This document shows positions 15,228-24,728 of a stretch of 36,557 bases of DNA, in pieces. The stretch is from SAR86 cluster bacterium. Its GTDB lineage: Bacteria > Pseudomonadota > Gammaproteobacteria > Pseudomonadales > Pseudohongiellaceae. Below the pieces are notes generated by a model. The model worked only from the letters and a program-made list of their open reading frames with translations, did not search any database and was not told the origin of the DNA. The position numbers and the translations under genes are program-made. Position 1 is the stretch's first letter, and each line of letters starts with the position of its first letter. The stretch is from assembly GCA_002402175.1 (NCBI GenBank), contig NVVJ01000102.1, positions 1-36,557 of the forward strand, read 5' to 3'.

Positions 15228-16340
15228 TTACCTCATAGGCAAACAATTCAAGTAAGCCATCACCACATGCTCTTCGCTGAAACTTTTTTCCATTCGGCTT
15301 CGCGCCAGCGTTCCCGCCTTTTCAACGTCTTGAGGTGCCATCCTCAGAACGCGCTCCATTTGTTGAGCCAGAGAACGACTGTTCCGTACCTCACACAACC
15401 AACCAGTTACGTCCGGCTCGATTGCCTGACGACATCCCGGCACGTCCGTAACAATCGCGGGCCGACCCATAGCAGCCGCTTCCAATACCGTTCGGGGCAT
15501 ACCCTCACGGTAGGATGGTAAAACAAGCACATGGCACTTCTCAATAAAGGGCCGGACATCATCGGTTTCACCTAGGTACTCAACCCAGCCGCTGGCCTGC
15601 CAGACTTCGACTTCCCCTTCTGGAATTGCCGTGCGGTTACTTACACCGAGCTGCCCCAGCAGTTGGCAACGCACATTCTGCCCCTGCTTTTTCAACAACG
15701 CAGCGGCCTCCGCATATTCTCGCACGCCTTTGTCGCCCAGAAGACGCGCGATCATTAAAAAAGTAACCAGGCTGGCAGCCGGCAATGGGGAAAGTTGAAA
15801 CCGCTGTAAATCAACACCTGAACCAGGTAGCAACGCAACCGGCGCGTCGCCCAGAAGGCCGAAACGCCTGAATACAGAGAGATCTTCCTGATTCTGGAAA
15901 AATAAAAGCTCGGCCCGCCTGTTGACCAGACCATACACCTGCCGAACCCGCCTGAACAGCCAGGAATCGTGAATAAAAGCCGTACCCAGACCTGAAATGT
16001 TATTGACGAACGGGACCTTATTCAACGCGCAAGCCAGCCCTCCGTAGATATTCATCTTCACCGTGAAATTAAACACATATGCAGGCTTTAAACGGCGAAC
16101 TGTTCGCTCGATGAATATAAGGCTGCGCAGTTCCCGGAACAGTCCAACACTCTTGCCATCCAACAACAAAGGCAGATGCTCCGCCCCAAGCTCAGAAACC
16201 AGCCGAGCGGAAAATTCATCCATTGGGGAGACACAAACAACCCGCCACCCCCTTTCCACAAATGCGGTGATGGTGTTCCTGCGAAAATTGTAAAGATACC
16301 AAGAAGTATTTGATGTCAGTAAAATCAAGGAAGAATTCAA
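15228..16340 (-). CDS. GT4 family glycosyltransferase (PglA-like)
   Basis: A GT-B fold, retaining glycosyltransferase of family 4 (370 residues), predicted to add a sugar to the lipid-linked repeat unit on the cytosolic face. The N-terminal domain has SNTSWYLYNFRRNTI, as in PglA/CapM-like enzymes, then FNFTVKMNIYGG and NNISGLGTAF. The C-terminal donor domain has MIARLLGDKGVREYAEA, then LPSYREGMPRTVLEAAAMG with the E-x7-E motif, and TDVPGCRQAI. The TTG start at 16340 lies two bases after the stop of the AlkP-like gene and lacks a strong ribosome site, so translational coupling is likely. This gene is GC-richer than the 18-27 kb cassette. It is the last intact gene of the locus. Confidence 0.9.
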   Translation of the reverse strand: MNSSLILLTSNTSWYLYNFRRNTITAFVERGWRVVCVSPMDEFSARLVSELGAEHLPLLLDGKSVGLFRELRSLIFIERTVRRLKPAYVFNFTVKMNIYGGLACALNKVPFVNNISGLGTAFIHDSWLFRRVRQVYGLVNRRAELLFFQNQEDLSVFRRFGLLGDAPVALLPGSGVDLQRFQLSPLPAASLVTFLMIARLLGDKGVREYAEAAALLKKQGQNVRCQLLGQLGVSNRTAIPEGEVEVWQASGWVEYLGETDDVRPFIEKCHVLVLPSYREGMPRTVLEAAAMGRPAIVTDVPGCRQAIEPDVTGWLCEVRNSRSLAQQMERVLRMAPQDVEKAGTLARSRMEKSFSEEHVVMAYLNCLPMR

Positions 16341-16342
16341 TC

Positions 16343-17728
16343 TTAGGTTACCGGTGTCATCATGTAATCAGGATACGAGACGCCTAAAGCATTCAAAAGC
16401 GTGGGTGCGTATTGGCGGCTGTCTACCAATGTACGGCCTGAGGTTCTGGGCTGCGCGGCACCTTTCCAAAGCCAAATACCTTCCGGCTGGTGGTAGCCAG
16501 TGCCCTGATCCCGCTCAATAAGGCTGAAACCCAAATCACCCACAAGGACAGGCTTGCCATCCACATACAAAGTACCAGACTCCGCAGCTGCTTTGGACCG
16601 ACAAACAGAAAGATTCAACGTAAGACCCTGTTCATCATAGCGTTTGACCAAAACCTGATGCCCTTCACCATCAACCAAGCGCGGAAGAGCTTGCACAAAT
16701 TCTTGCAGTTTCTGCTGGTTTACAAATTCCAGCGCCACATCCGGCTGCATAGCTAAGAGCATACGGAGTACCCCCTGAAAGCCCAGAACAGAGGCCAGTA
16801 AAAACTCATCGTCAAGTTTCAGTTCCGGTATATATTCGCCGCGCTCAACCGCCTCCTGGCCCATGCTGGAACTGACAATAATGTCATACCCTTCACGATC
16901 GGCGAATTGCTCCAATACCCCGAGCTGCTCGTCAAAAATATCCATGGCTTTAAGAATTGATTGGCTATGGAACCGATCAAAATCCGATTCCGTAAGGGAG
17001 TAATTGAAATCCTCAGGGAAGGCATACTTCCAATAGCGATGCATCATGCCAGCCACATGATTTGAAAACACTGCTGCGTAATCGGGCTTAGATTGACTCA
17101 GGGCGTCTAGGAACACATCAAAAGCTACATGAGCCTGCATGGTTGCACGTAATGCTTTGTGCTTGAAGTCCACTCTTTCCTTTAAGAGATGTTGCACAAG
17201 TCGAAACCCTGTTTTGATAGAAACACCAGAACGAAAAAGCTGCGCTCCATCTAACATATCCGTCAATCCGTATCCCTTCGCGACAGCCTTGTTCTCAGAG
17301 GTCAGCTTCAAATTAACTCGCTGAAAGGCGGAATAACGATCAGGGTGAGTCTCGCTACCAGAGGCAAACGTATCGGGAACGTGAAAAAGCGCGTTAGAAC
17401 TCTCCATAGGCGGATAACTTTGTAAGCTTCCGCAAATTCCAACCGTTTTCTCCGCAGAAGCTAACAACTGCCAAACAGGAGGCGTTGCCTCACCGCAACT
17501 TCGATCCTGATTTATATATCTAATCTCGTGCATGTCATTACTAACGCCACGATGCATAGTTGGCCAAGTACTCCAAGGATGAAGCTCGCCAGAGTCAACA
17601 GTGTGAGTAGTTAGGCAGGATGCATTCGTCATGAAACGGCGTAAACAAGCCTGCGGACGGTTCTGAAGGTAAAAGTCCACCACACGCCAGGGAACTTCGT
17701 TTAACTCATAGACTAACAGTTTAACCAA
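16343..17728 (-). CDS. Alkaline-phosphatase-superfamily-like protein with altered metal site
   Basis: A cytosolic-looking protein (461 residues from this start) that resembles AlkP/type I phosphodiesterase proteins. It opens with KLLVYELNEVPWRVVDFYL. HPWSTWPTMHRGVSNDMHEI matches the nucleophile block (W-T/S-x-x-x-T-G...P-x-x-H-G). FSNHVAGMMHRYW resembles the D-x-x-x-H-x-x-W block. Where the family has the metal-binding S-D-H-G, this protein reads IIVSSSMGQ, so an Asp and a His are missing and catalysis may be lost or changed. I chose TTG at 17728 because GGAG lies seven bases upstream and the motif KLLVYELNEVP follows; another TTG at 17773 lacks a site. It could modify or bind phosphorylated sugars, but no function is established. 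Confidence 0.6.
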   Translation of the reverse strand: MVKLLVYELNEVPWRVVDFYLQNRPQACLRRFMTNASCLTTHTVDSGELHPWSTWPTMHRGVSNDMHEIRYINQDRSCGEATPPVWQLLASAEKTVGICGSLQSYPPMESSNALFHVPDTFASGSETHPDRYSAFQRVNLKLTSENKAVAKGYGLTDMLDGAQLFRSGVSIKTGFRLVQHLLKERVDFKHKALRATMQAHVAFDVFLDALSQSKPDYAAVFSNHVAGMMHRYWKYAFPEDFNYSLTESDFDRFHSQSILKAMDIFDEQLGVLEQFADREGYDIIVSSSMGQEAVERGEYIPELKLDDEFLLASVLGFQGVLRMLLAMQPDVALEFVNQQKLQEFVQALPRLVDGEGHQVLVKRYDEQGLTLNLSVCRSKAAAESGTLYVDGKPVLVGDLGFSLIERDQGTGYHQPEGIWLWKGAAQPRTSGRTLVDSRQYAPTLLNALGVSYPDYMMTPVT

Positions 17729-17773
17729 AATGAAACTCCGACACGTTTTTTTAGCAAGGTATTCGCCTACCAA

Positions 17774-18362
17774 AATTCAAGCAGTGTGAGAACGGGAAAG
17801 ACTGCACAGGCGAAACAAAAAATCTATAAAACTATGGTATATGTAAGGGGTACGACGCAAAAAAATACCTCACGATCAAATATAGACGAACAAGGATCTA
17901 TTCACCGCGACGAGAATTATAGCAAGGCAGCGAATCATCGTGTATTCACCATTTACAACGGTTGTAACGCATTCGAAAATCTCGGATGTTATTCCTAAAA
18001 TCACTTTACCTAACACCTAGCGATCCATAAAAATTAAGGGCCGTACTAAAGTCTACTGCCAACCGCACCAAAAATTCATTGTCACCTCCATCTCTCCAAT
18101 TTAAACAACATGGCTTGAAAAAAGCTTGTGAAGATGAAAGAATCCGTCAGCCCATTCTAACAGCATAGTCGGCGAAATCCTCGATCGAAAAAGCCCCACC
18201 TCGCAACTACGACGGTCTCCAAGTGCAAGTGCGACACCCGGTTTAATGAACGCCTGATGGCCATTTCCAAATTCAGCAAATTTTTTCTACCAAACTCTCA
18301 GATTATAATAGCGAAACTTCAGGCTTCTCCGATTCATCCACTCCACTGGCACACATTTCCAA
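17774..18362. other. 590-base non-coding gap inside the polysaccharide locus
   Basis: No intact gene is seen. On the - strand there is a 61-codon open stretch without a good start (18101-18286). Then comes a strong ribosome site, GGAGGTGA (18089-18082), five bases before an ATG that opens only eight codons (18079-18053), with a second in-frame stop soon after. The pattern fits the decayed junction of two former genes. A + strand frame at 17786-17998 has no coding character. Confidence 0.4.
18101..18286 (-). pseudogene. Open fragment resembling a gene 3' end
   Basis: Between TAG and TAA lie 61 open codons reading FAEFGNGHQAFIKPGVALAL, RRSCEVGLFRSRISPTMLL, then EWADGFFHLHKLFSSHVV. No family was recognised and there is no upstream start. 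It lies just after the acyltransferase stop and is followed immediately by a strong ribosome site, as a true gene end would be. It could be chance. Confidence 0.22.
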
Positions 18363-20258
18363 TCAAAACATAATACGTCGCTTCATGTAAGCGCCTACGA
18401 CCTTACTGCCAGCCCAACTGAGATGTCCAGGGTCGCGATAAAGCAATTGGTCATCTTGAGAAAGAGAACATCCTTTGTCATCACAAAACGCAGGAAAGAC
18501 ATCTAGATAGTCAACGCCGAGTTCTTCACTAATGCCACTCAAAAGGGGATCAAAAACCATCCTTTGTTCATACGCTTGCAGGCTATTAACCATGCATAAT
18601 ATTGAAGGGATAGGATCAACATCGTTGATACGTCTATATTTGCACATCTCCGGAGCCACACGAAATCTAGGCACGTCCCCAACAAGCACAACCTCTTTTC
18701 CAGCACTCAATAGTTTTCCAATCGAATCAACAAAATCGTTTCTATAAACGCCAGACTGATTCGAAAATCTCAACGCATAATCAAATGCAATCAGCACAAT
18801 TTGATTTTCATTATTTGATAGGAGCTCATCATAAATCATAGAGAACTTTTCATTATTATGAAACGGTACCCCCCCTCTTTGATAGTAAACAACATTTTTC
18901 TCAGGAAGGACGGAGGCAAGGCCAGGAAAAAGGTGTTCAGCATGAGAATCCCCCAAAATAACAACGTCTGGATAGCCATTCTTCGATTGTTTACACCTCG
19001 CGATCCCTTGCCATCGATTTGCAGTGTCAAGAACAGTCAAAGGCCGACAATCCAAAAACTCATCATCCAAGGTCGAAAGAAATTCTTCATGACCAACGGA
19101 GCCTCTTATATATTCCCGAAAACGATACAAACCTCCATCCGTGAAAATTGAAAATGTGGCAAAAGACAAAAAAATGACAGAAAAACCAATAGTTATAAAT
19201 GTGAATCTACGAAGATTAAACAAATCCATATTTTTTCTAAATGGTTTTTCAATGAATGACCAAGAGAATATTGCAAGGAAAAAAGTAAGTGCAATGCAAA
19301 GAAAAGCTTCGAGGTAAGTTAAGTCAAGATGTCCAGAGAACTGCCTATAGAAACTTAAAATTGGCTGGTGCCACAGGTAGGCGCTGTAAGAGATCAACCC
19401 AATGAACGAAACACATCGTATGCAAAGAAATCGACCGGTAAGTGAGGTGCGGTGACAAAAAATAAGCACCAAACCAGCACCTAAAACTGGGATGAAGGCA
19501 ATTAACCCTGGAACCGGAGTATCTTGATTGAATGAAATGACTGAAAAAAATATTAGCCCCAGCCCTAAAACGCCGAGAAACTCCGAAACTGGCCGAGAAG
19601 CTCTATTTTTCAAAAGAACACCAAGGTAAAAGCAAACGCTCCCAAACAAAAGTTCCCAAATTCTCGTGGGTGCCAAGAAAAAAGCAGCACTAGGAATCAA
19701 GCGAACCAAAATTTCACTAGCAATCAAACTTAAAACAACTATGGCGCAGAGTACAAAAAAACCTCTAACATAAGTAATCTTGGCTAGAAATAAACAAAAA
19801 AACGGGAATACTAAATAGAATTGCTCCTCGACAGCTAAACTCCAAGTATGGAGCAACGGTTTCAGTTCTGACGCGGTGTCAAAGTAGCCGCTTTCCGACC
19901 AGAAAAAGAAGTTTGAGGAAAAAGCTAGCACCGATAACAAACTTTTCGAAAAGCTAACTAGGCTTTCTGGCGTCAATAATAGCCAAGAACAAATAATGGA
20001 AAACAATAAAACCAAGAACAAAGCGGGCAACAAGCGCCGTGCGCGGCGCTCGTAAAAGCGCTGAAATGAAAATTCCTCAGATTTAATCTCAACAATCAAA
20101 AGTTGAGTAATCAGAAAGCCACTGATAACAAAAAAAACATCAACTCCAATATAACCCCCGCTAAACCCAGAAATACCAGCGTGAAAGAAAATCACGGGAA
20201 TAACAGCTATAGCGCGAAGACCATCGATTTCTTGACGATATTTCAAAGCCTCACTCAT
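18363..20258 (-). CDS. OafA/YrhL-type acyltransferase with SGNH domain
   Basis: An integral membrane O-acyltransferase, expected to acetylate the polysaccharide. The N-terminal acyltransferase-3 domain (about residues 1-365) has RQEIDGLRAIAVIPVIFFHAG with the catalytic His, DVFFVISGFLIT, RFYERRARRLLPAL, and HTWSLAVEEQFYL; about ten membrane helices follow. The periplasmic C-terminal SGNH hydrolase-like domain has VVILGDSHAEHL (GDSH block) and DPGHLSWAG (DxxH block), so both catalytic modules look intact. I chose ATG at 20258 (MSEALKYRQEIDGLRA), which overlaps the previous stop by eight bases and aligns with the family start; a start at 20312 would overlap by 62 bases. The 631-residue length is usual for OafA-SGNH fusions. 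Confidence 0.93.
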   Translation of the reverse strand: MSEALKYRQEIDGLRAIAVIPVIFFHAGISGFSGGYIGVDVFFVISGFLITQLLIVEIKSEEFSFQRFYERRARRLLPALFLVLLFSIICSWLLLTPESLVSFSKSLLSVLAFSSNFFFWSESGYFDTASELKPLLHTWSLAVEEQFYLVFPFFCLFLAKITYVRGFFVLCAIVVLSLIASEILVRLIPSAAFFLAPTRIWELLFGSVCFYLGVLLKNRASRPVSEFLGVLGLGLIFFSVISFNQDTPVPGLIAFIPVLGAGLVLIFCHRTSLTGRFLCIRCVSFIGLISYSAYLWHQPILSFYRQFSGHLDLTYLEAFLCIALTFFLAIFSWSFIEKPFRKNMDLFNLRRFTFITIGFSVIFLSFATFSIFTDGGLYRFREYIRGSVGHEEFLSTLDDEFLDCRPLTVLDTANRWQGIARCKQSKNGYPDVVILGDSHAEHLFPGLASVLPEKNVVYYQRGGVPFHNNEKFSMIYDELLSNNENQIVLIAFDYALRFSNQSGVYRNDFVDSIGKLLSAGKEVVLVGDVPRFRVAPEMCKYRRINDVDPIPSILCMVNSLQAYEQRMVFDPLLSGISEELGVDYLDVFPAFCDDKGCSLSQDDQLLYRDPGHLSWAGSKVVGAYMKRRIMF

Positions 20259-21273
20259 ATTGGCTAGCGGATTTGTAAGACTTTCTAGAAATTGCCTCGA
20301 GAGCACCGCCAACTGCTATCCAAAAGTATAGCTTGTCAACGGCCATTGTAGAGGCAAATGCTACAGACACGATTAATAAAAACGGTATGTTCAATTTACA
20401 TAGCGAAGCCTTTACATAAAAAGCTAAAAGAACAAAGATAGAAATGAAAAAGAACACACCTCCGGCCGCAAGAAGCAACAAAATAGAACTATGAAGAAAG
20501 GCCGTAGTGGAAAGTCCATCGTTAGTATGAAATATGGCTTCCAACTCTTGAAGATCAAAGCCACGGAAAATCCAGAGCTGATAATTGTCAATTAGAAGCG
20601 CAGCTTGAGTCAATCGAATGCGGGCAGATTTGCTTCCATCAAAGCCACTGAAGCTATCGATAGAGTTCACTTGATTTGACAAAATCAAATCGAAAAATGA
20701 AAATATTCTTTCATTGAAAGCGAATGTTAGCAGAAAGAAAATACAAATTAGCGCCAACTTACCGAAGAGCGCATATTGCTGACTCGACCTTTGACCAAAT
20801 AGCAGGATCAGAAGGCCAACAAAGCCGGTACGCGACGCAGACAGCACAGTTACAATCGTACCGAGAGAAATGACGCGCCAAGAGCTTAAAAACATGCTAA
20901 TTGTAATCAGACACCACACTACAATAAAATTGAAGTTGACATAATCGTTTCTGTTGGTCGAAAACGCCATTAGTGAAATCGAGATTAGCATTAGTGCCAA
21001 AAGCAATTTTATACTAGTTGGAAAAATTACTTCTAGATTCCGCCCTATTGTTAGTCCAAGAAACATCTTAGTAACCAGCAACGCGACGAGGGCACCGTTT
21101 GGTGAGAGAAAGAAAAATACAACACCAAGTAATAAAAACACAAAGGCGAGTGACAAATTAACAGATATTTTTTTACTGAAGGCGAGAAAGACCCCGAAAA
21201 CAAGGAAACTGAAGAAGCTGTAGAAAGAACCCAATACTTCGACCACAAAGGGCCAACTCAATAAAGTACTCAC
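20251..21273 (-). CDS. Candidate O-antigen/EPS polymerase (Wzy-like)
   Basis: A polytopic inner-membrane protein of 340 residues with about ten hydrophobic helices. Wzy proteins vary too much in sequence for a sure call. The support is its position among Wzx, GTs and Wzz, the helix count, a central SASRTGFVGLLILLFG segment of the kind seen in Wzy/WaaL, and a large loop before the last helices (QVNSIDSFSGFDGSKSAR...ALLIDNYQLWIFRGFD, then LHSSILLLLAAGG). The GTG start at 21273 overlaps the previous stop as GTGA, showing tight coupling. It is somewhat short for Wzy (usually 380-450). No other polymerase candidate is present in the window. AT-rich like its neighbours. Confidence 0.65.
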   Translation of the reverse strand: MSTLLSWPFVVEVLGSFYSFFSFLVFGVFLAFSKKISVNLSLAFVFLLLGVVFFFLSPNGALVALLVTKMFLGLTIGRNLEVIFPTSIKLLLALMLISISLMAFSTNRNDYVNFNFIVVWCLITISMFLSSWRVISLGTIVTVLSASRTGFVGLLILLFGQRSSQQYALFGKLALICIFFLLTFAFNERIFSFFDLILSNQVNSIDSFSGFDGSKSARIRLTQAALLIDNYQLWIFRGFDLQELEAIFHTNDGLSTTAFLHSSILLLLAAGGVFFFISIFVLLAFYVKASLCKLNIPFLLIVSVAFASTMAVDKLYFWIAVGGALEAISRKSYKSASQYE

Positions 21274-22394
21274 AAAATCGCATCCCTTATGTAGCCGGAA
21301 TATACGTAAGACGCGTCATAGGCCTGCCTCAGGGTTTCTATTTTCGAAGTTATTAATTGACGGTCGGATATAACACACTCATCGAACACACCAGGTACTT
21401 CAGGCGTGAGCCACCGAAAACTACCAACTTCCAAGGCGAGTTCCATACAATGCGGATTTTGCGATATTACTGGAATTATGCCCATAGCATAGTACTGCAA
21501 AATCTTTATAGGACTATTAAAATAACAAGGATTTGTACTCGGATAATTAGCAAACCCGAAATCTGCACCAGACATTACCTGCGTAATCACCTCTTCTGCT
21601 ACGCCAACGTGCTGCTCGACCTCAATCCCGAGAGCAACAACATTAGATAAGATAGAGCAAACGGTATCTGTTGGGCGACTCGCGAAGATTACTTTGAACT
21701 TACAGTTAAAAAGCTCGTTGCGGTGAAAAAAATCAAAAATTTCTTCAAAACCTCGCTGGTCACTAGCCGTACCAACATAAAGAAAGATTTTAACCTTGCC
21801 TTCAGGAAGATCCTTATGCAAGTTTGAATCGTCGACATATTTCGAAAAGTCAATTGTAGCGGGCAATACGACAATGTCGGCCCTTGGATCCTTAGTCGAG
21901 AAGTAAGCCTGCATCGCACGACTTGTAACGAAGGTCTTTGAGCAATATCTTACAGCGAATTTTCTAAAAAATATCCTGATGCGAGCAGCCAATCTCACAA
22001 AAAATCTCGTTTCACTTTCAAGCTTAGATTCTTCTATTAGATGTGTAACTCTGAAAATGAGTCTTGATTCTTTTCTAAGCGCAATCAGGTTGAGAACCAA
22101 TAACAAACAAGCAACCATTGGATCATTATGAATGATCAAATTCGCTTTTGGATACTTGCTCCATAGCTTCAAAAGCCTAGAAAGCATGAAGATCTTGGTA
22201 AGTAATTTTCTATGACCATTACAGAAGACCGTAGAAAAGTTTGCGGGCAGTGCAACCTCAGCATCAGAGGATCTTGTAACAACCCTTATCTCAGTACAGC
22301 TGCCGTCATCCAAAACCCTTCCCGACTCATAGGGAATTGTCAGATGTTCCGGACGGTGTAGTCCTAGATCATGATCAAGATATACTAGCAACAT
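21270..22394 (-). CDS. GT4-like glycosyltransferase
   Basis: A 374-residue GT-B fold glycosyltransferase, divergent in its N-terminal acceptor domain. In the first half, LIIHNDPMVACLLLVLNLIAL and IFRVTHLIEESK form the inter-domain region. In the second half, VKIFLYVGTASDQRGFEEIF is the donor-domain opening. VAEEVITQVMSGADFGFANY leads to CYFNSPIKILQYYAMGIIPV, a variant of the E-x7-E sugar-nucleotide site in which the usual Glu before the pocket is replaced (SPIKILQYYAMG pattern). ATG at 22394 lies one base after the preceding gene's stop; its own stop overlaps the Wzy GTG. The donor sugar cannot be predicted. Confidence 0.75.
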   Translation of the reverse strand: MLLVYLDHDLGLHRPEHLTIPYESGRVLDDGSCTEIRVVTRSSDAEVALPANFSTVFCNGHRKLLTKIFMLSRLLKLWSKYPKANLIIHNDPMVACLLLVLNLIALRKESRLIFRVTHLIEESKLESETRFFVRLAARIRIFFRKFAVRYCSKTFVTSRAMQAYFSTKDPRADIVVLPATIDFSKYVDDSNLHKDLPEGKVKIFLYVGTASDQRGFEEIFDFFHRNELFNCKFKVIFASRPTDTVCSILSNVVALGIEVEQHVGVAEEVITQVMSGADFGFANYPSTNPCYFNSPIKILQYYAMGIIPVISQNPHCMELALEVGSFRWLTPEVPGVFDECVISDRQLITSKIETLRQAYDASYVYSGYIRDAIL

Positions 22395-22395
22395 A

Positions 22396-23490
22396 TTAGT
22401 CTCTCATAAGCGATTTATACACATACTGGGCTATTTTTCGCCATGTCGTGTTCACTAGGGCCAACTTACTACGTTTCGTAAAATCCTCAGAAGAGATACT
22501 TTGGTTTAACACTTCTGAGAAGTCTAACTCACGAGTTAGACAATAAACACCACGGTAATCTCGAATATTCTGGAAGACTAGGCCTGTATCTGGGTGAACT
22601 ATCTTTGCACCGCTCGCAAATGCCTCTAGCAAAGACAATCCAAATGAAGTGAACTCCGGATTCGCTATATAGAACTCACACTCTTGATAGAGCTCTTTAA
22701 GTCCAGCCTCATCCACTACGCCAAGAAAGTGCACCCGTTCCCTCAAATTGTATTGCGCAGCAACTGAAGCCAACCTTTCCCTTAAGGCTCCTTCTCCCGC
22801 AATATAATAATGGAGATCGTATTTTTGTAAGGTATCTGACAGCGAAATAATAATTTTTTCTAAATTCTGAACAGGATCCAGCCTCGCCACCGTCAAAATA
22901 AACTGACTTTCAATATTGTGCTGGCTTACATATGCCGGATCGGGTTGTAACGATAGAAATGTCTCAGAAATTGGTGCATTAAGAAAATGTTTTCCCTTAG
23001 AAAATAGAGCTGGTAACTGAGAGCTTTTTTCGCATCCGCCCCAAAATATAACCTCATTTATTAGCGGTAATAATGGATACACTGTGAAGCTCGGAACTCC
23101 TCTACACGAGTAGATTATTTTCGTTTTGCAAAAAAACCGGATCAAAGCCAGGATAGGGCGACCAGTAAGAAAAATAACATCAGGCTTTATTCTTCGTATC
23201 AATGGAACAGACCTAAAAACAGCATACACCTCAAAGCCATTGCGGAGTAGTTTACCAAAAAAACCGGTCTTTCGAAGGCCGAGGTTATAGAAATATTTTC
23301 CGCTGACCGAGAAGTCATGGACGAATTCTGAGATAGGGTATATCTGCATATCCGAATCGCTGATTCCGCAAATACCAACGGATGAACCTACCGCGTCTAT
23401 TTCCGCAAGCGCCGCCGTTAAATTTTTGTCATTTGTTTCAGCCCCACCCCTTTTGTGAAAAAAATGTGGCGACAAAAAGATAATCTTCAT
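22396..23490 (-). CDS. GT4 family glycosyltransferase
   Basis: A 364-residue GT-B glycosyltransferase. FFHKRGGAETNDKNL is the glycine-rich acceptor-domain loop. ILTVARLDPVQNLEKIIISL marks the donor domain (phosphate-contact R and K positions), HYYIAGEGALRERL and VHFLGVVDEAGLKELYQ are standard GT4 blocks, and EFTSFGLSLLEAFASGAKIV carries the E-x7-E motif. The ATG at 23490 overlaps the Wzx stop by one base (TAATG). It sits in a tightly packed run of genes, so it should act on the same lipid-linked repeat unit as its neighbours. Sugar specificity is unknown. Confidence 0.88.
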   Translation of the reverse strand: MKIIFLSPHFFHKRGGAETNDKNLTAALAEIDAVGSSVGICGISDSDMQIYPISEFVHDFSVSGKYFYNLGLRKTGFFGKLLRNGFEVYAVFRSVPLIRRIKPDVIFLTGRPILALIRFFCKTKIIYSCRGVPSFTVYPLLPLINEVIFWGGCEKSSQLPALFSKGKHFLNAPISETFLSLQPDPAYVSQHNIESQFILTVARLDPVQNLEKIIISLSDTLQKYDLHYYIAGEGALRERLASVAAQYNLRERVHFLGVVDEAGLKELYQECEFYIANPEFTSFGLSLLEAFASGAKIVHPDTGLVFQNIRDYRGVYCLTRELDFSEVLNQSISSEDFTKRSKLALVNTTWRKIAQYVYKSLMRD

Positions 23491-24728
23491 TAAGTTGTAT
23501 CCTTACGATTCTGAATGTACAGGAGACCCGACCTCACTGCCAGAATGACGCCCGACGCCTGTATGCCTATCACGAAGTATAGAGAAATTCCGAGCACAAA
23601 AGAGACGGCCATGGACGATGCAGACCGCTTTAAGTAAATGAAATTTTTTGAGCTAAGATTTAATACGCTTGCTTCAATGCCATTGAACCCAATAAATATG
23701 CTACCAAACGAAAGAAAAGCCATTGCGGGAATAACCCAGTACCAGCCATCGCTAAACTCCTTTGCGAGAGGAGTGAGCGTCAGCATGCTCCAAACAACCA
23801 AAATCGTCGCTATAGAGACGGCAAGTGTTGTTAATCGATATATCCTAATTTTGCCCTTCCCATCCTCCGCTATCGAACGCATAGCTAAAACCTGCAGGGG
23901 CCTTTGAGCTTGCTTTACCCCCATAAATAATGAATTCAAATAGCGATATAGCCCCCCTATTTCATCTGAAAATATTAATTTTATAATGAAAAAATCTAAA
24001 TTTGACGACAGCCTGTTAAATAGCGCCACTGGCGAAAGTGGTGCAGAATGTGAAACTATTAACCGGATTTGGTAAAGTGTAGAGATAAAAAATTGAACAA
24101 TATTATTTTCAGATTTTTCTGAATTACCAGAATCCCCATCGTTTTTTCGCGGATAGCTTCCATAAAACATAGCGACAGAAAAAGACAGCGATCCAAAATA
24201 TGCAACTAGATAAATTAATGTTAACTCATTCAACGATTTTGGCTGATTAACAAACACACCAATAATAATCAGGGAGAACATTAACGTATTACTACCGGCC
24301 TCAGATTTTAAACTGCCTAAGCCTTTAAGGCAGCTATTCAATATATTCTGAATCAACATGCAAAGTACCAATGTACTTTGAGCTATTGTAATGAATTGAA
24401 ATGGTGCAAAGATGACGTACAGTAAGAAAGTCAATAATAGAGATGCGATGAGAAAAGAATTACAAATGGCTTTCTTCGACTCGTCATTCTTCGCCCCATA
24501 TAGCAAGGCTGGAACGCCACTTAAACCGCCTGCGAAAACCAATGGCAGGCAAACTTGCACAACGACTAAGAAAAATTGGATTTCCCCAAATAATGCCCCG
24601 CCACAGATCGAAAGAACACTGGTCTTTTCGACAATGGAAAGCCCGCTATTAGAAAATGACAAGAGGAAAAAAGTGCTGTGTTTTTTTACGCCACCTTTTG
24701 CGAGATTTAGGTAGGACTTAAGCGACAC
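23490..24728 (-). CDS. Wzx-like flippase (MOP superfamily)
   Basis: A polytopic membrane protein of about 412 residues with 10-12 hydrophobic helices, typical of Wzx/PST-type transporters that flip undecaprenyl-linked repeat units to the periplasm. The N-terminus (SYLNLAKGGVKKHSTFFLLS), the loop SGVPALLYGAKND and helix SIFIGFNGIEASVLNLS are compatible with the family, though sequence conservation in Wzx is weak. GTG at 24728 is preferred to a start at 24773: it leaves an 11-base overlap with the upstream gene instead of 56 and has AAGAGA upstream. Context (GT genes on both sides, Wzy nearby) is the strongest support. Confidence 0.78.
   Translation of the reverse strand: MSLKSYLNLAKGGVKKHSTFFLLSFSNSGLSIVEKTSVLSICGGALFGEIQFFLVVVQVCLPLVFAGGLSGVPALLYGAKNDESKKAICNSFLIASLLLTFLLYVIFAPFQFITIAQSTLVLCMLIQNILNSCLKGLGSLKSEAGSNTLMFSLIIIGVFVNQPKSLNELTLIYLVAYFGSLSFSVAMFYGSYPRKNDGDSGNSEKSENNIVQFFISTLYQIRLIVSHSAPLSPVALFNRLSSNLDFFIIKLIFSDEIGGLYRYLNSLFMGVKQAQRPLQVLAMRSIAEDGKGKIRIYRLTTLAVSIATILVVWSMLTLTPLAKEFSDGWYWVIPAMAFLSFGSIFIGFNGIEASVLNLSSKNFIYLKRSASSMAVSFVLGISLYFVIGIQASGVILAVRSGLLYIQNRKDTT

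Noticed and set aside
17786..17998. A 70-codon + strand frame in the gap before the AlkP-like gene
   Set aside because: Polar, low-hydrophobicity translation without family resemblance, on the opposite strand to every gene in the locus.
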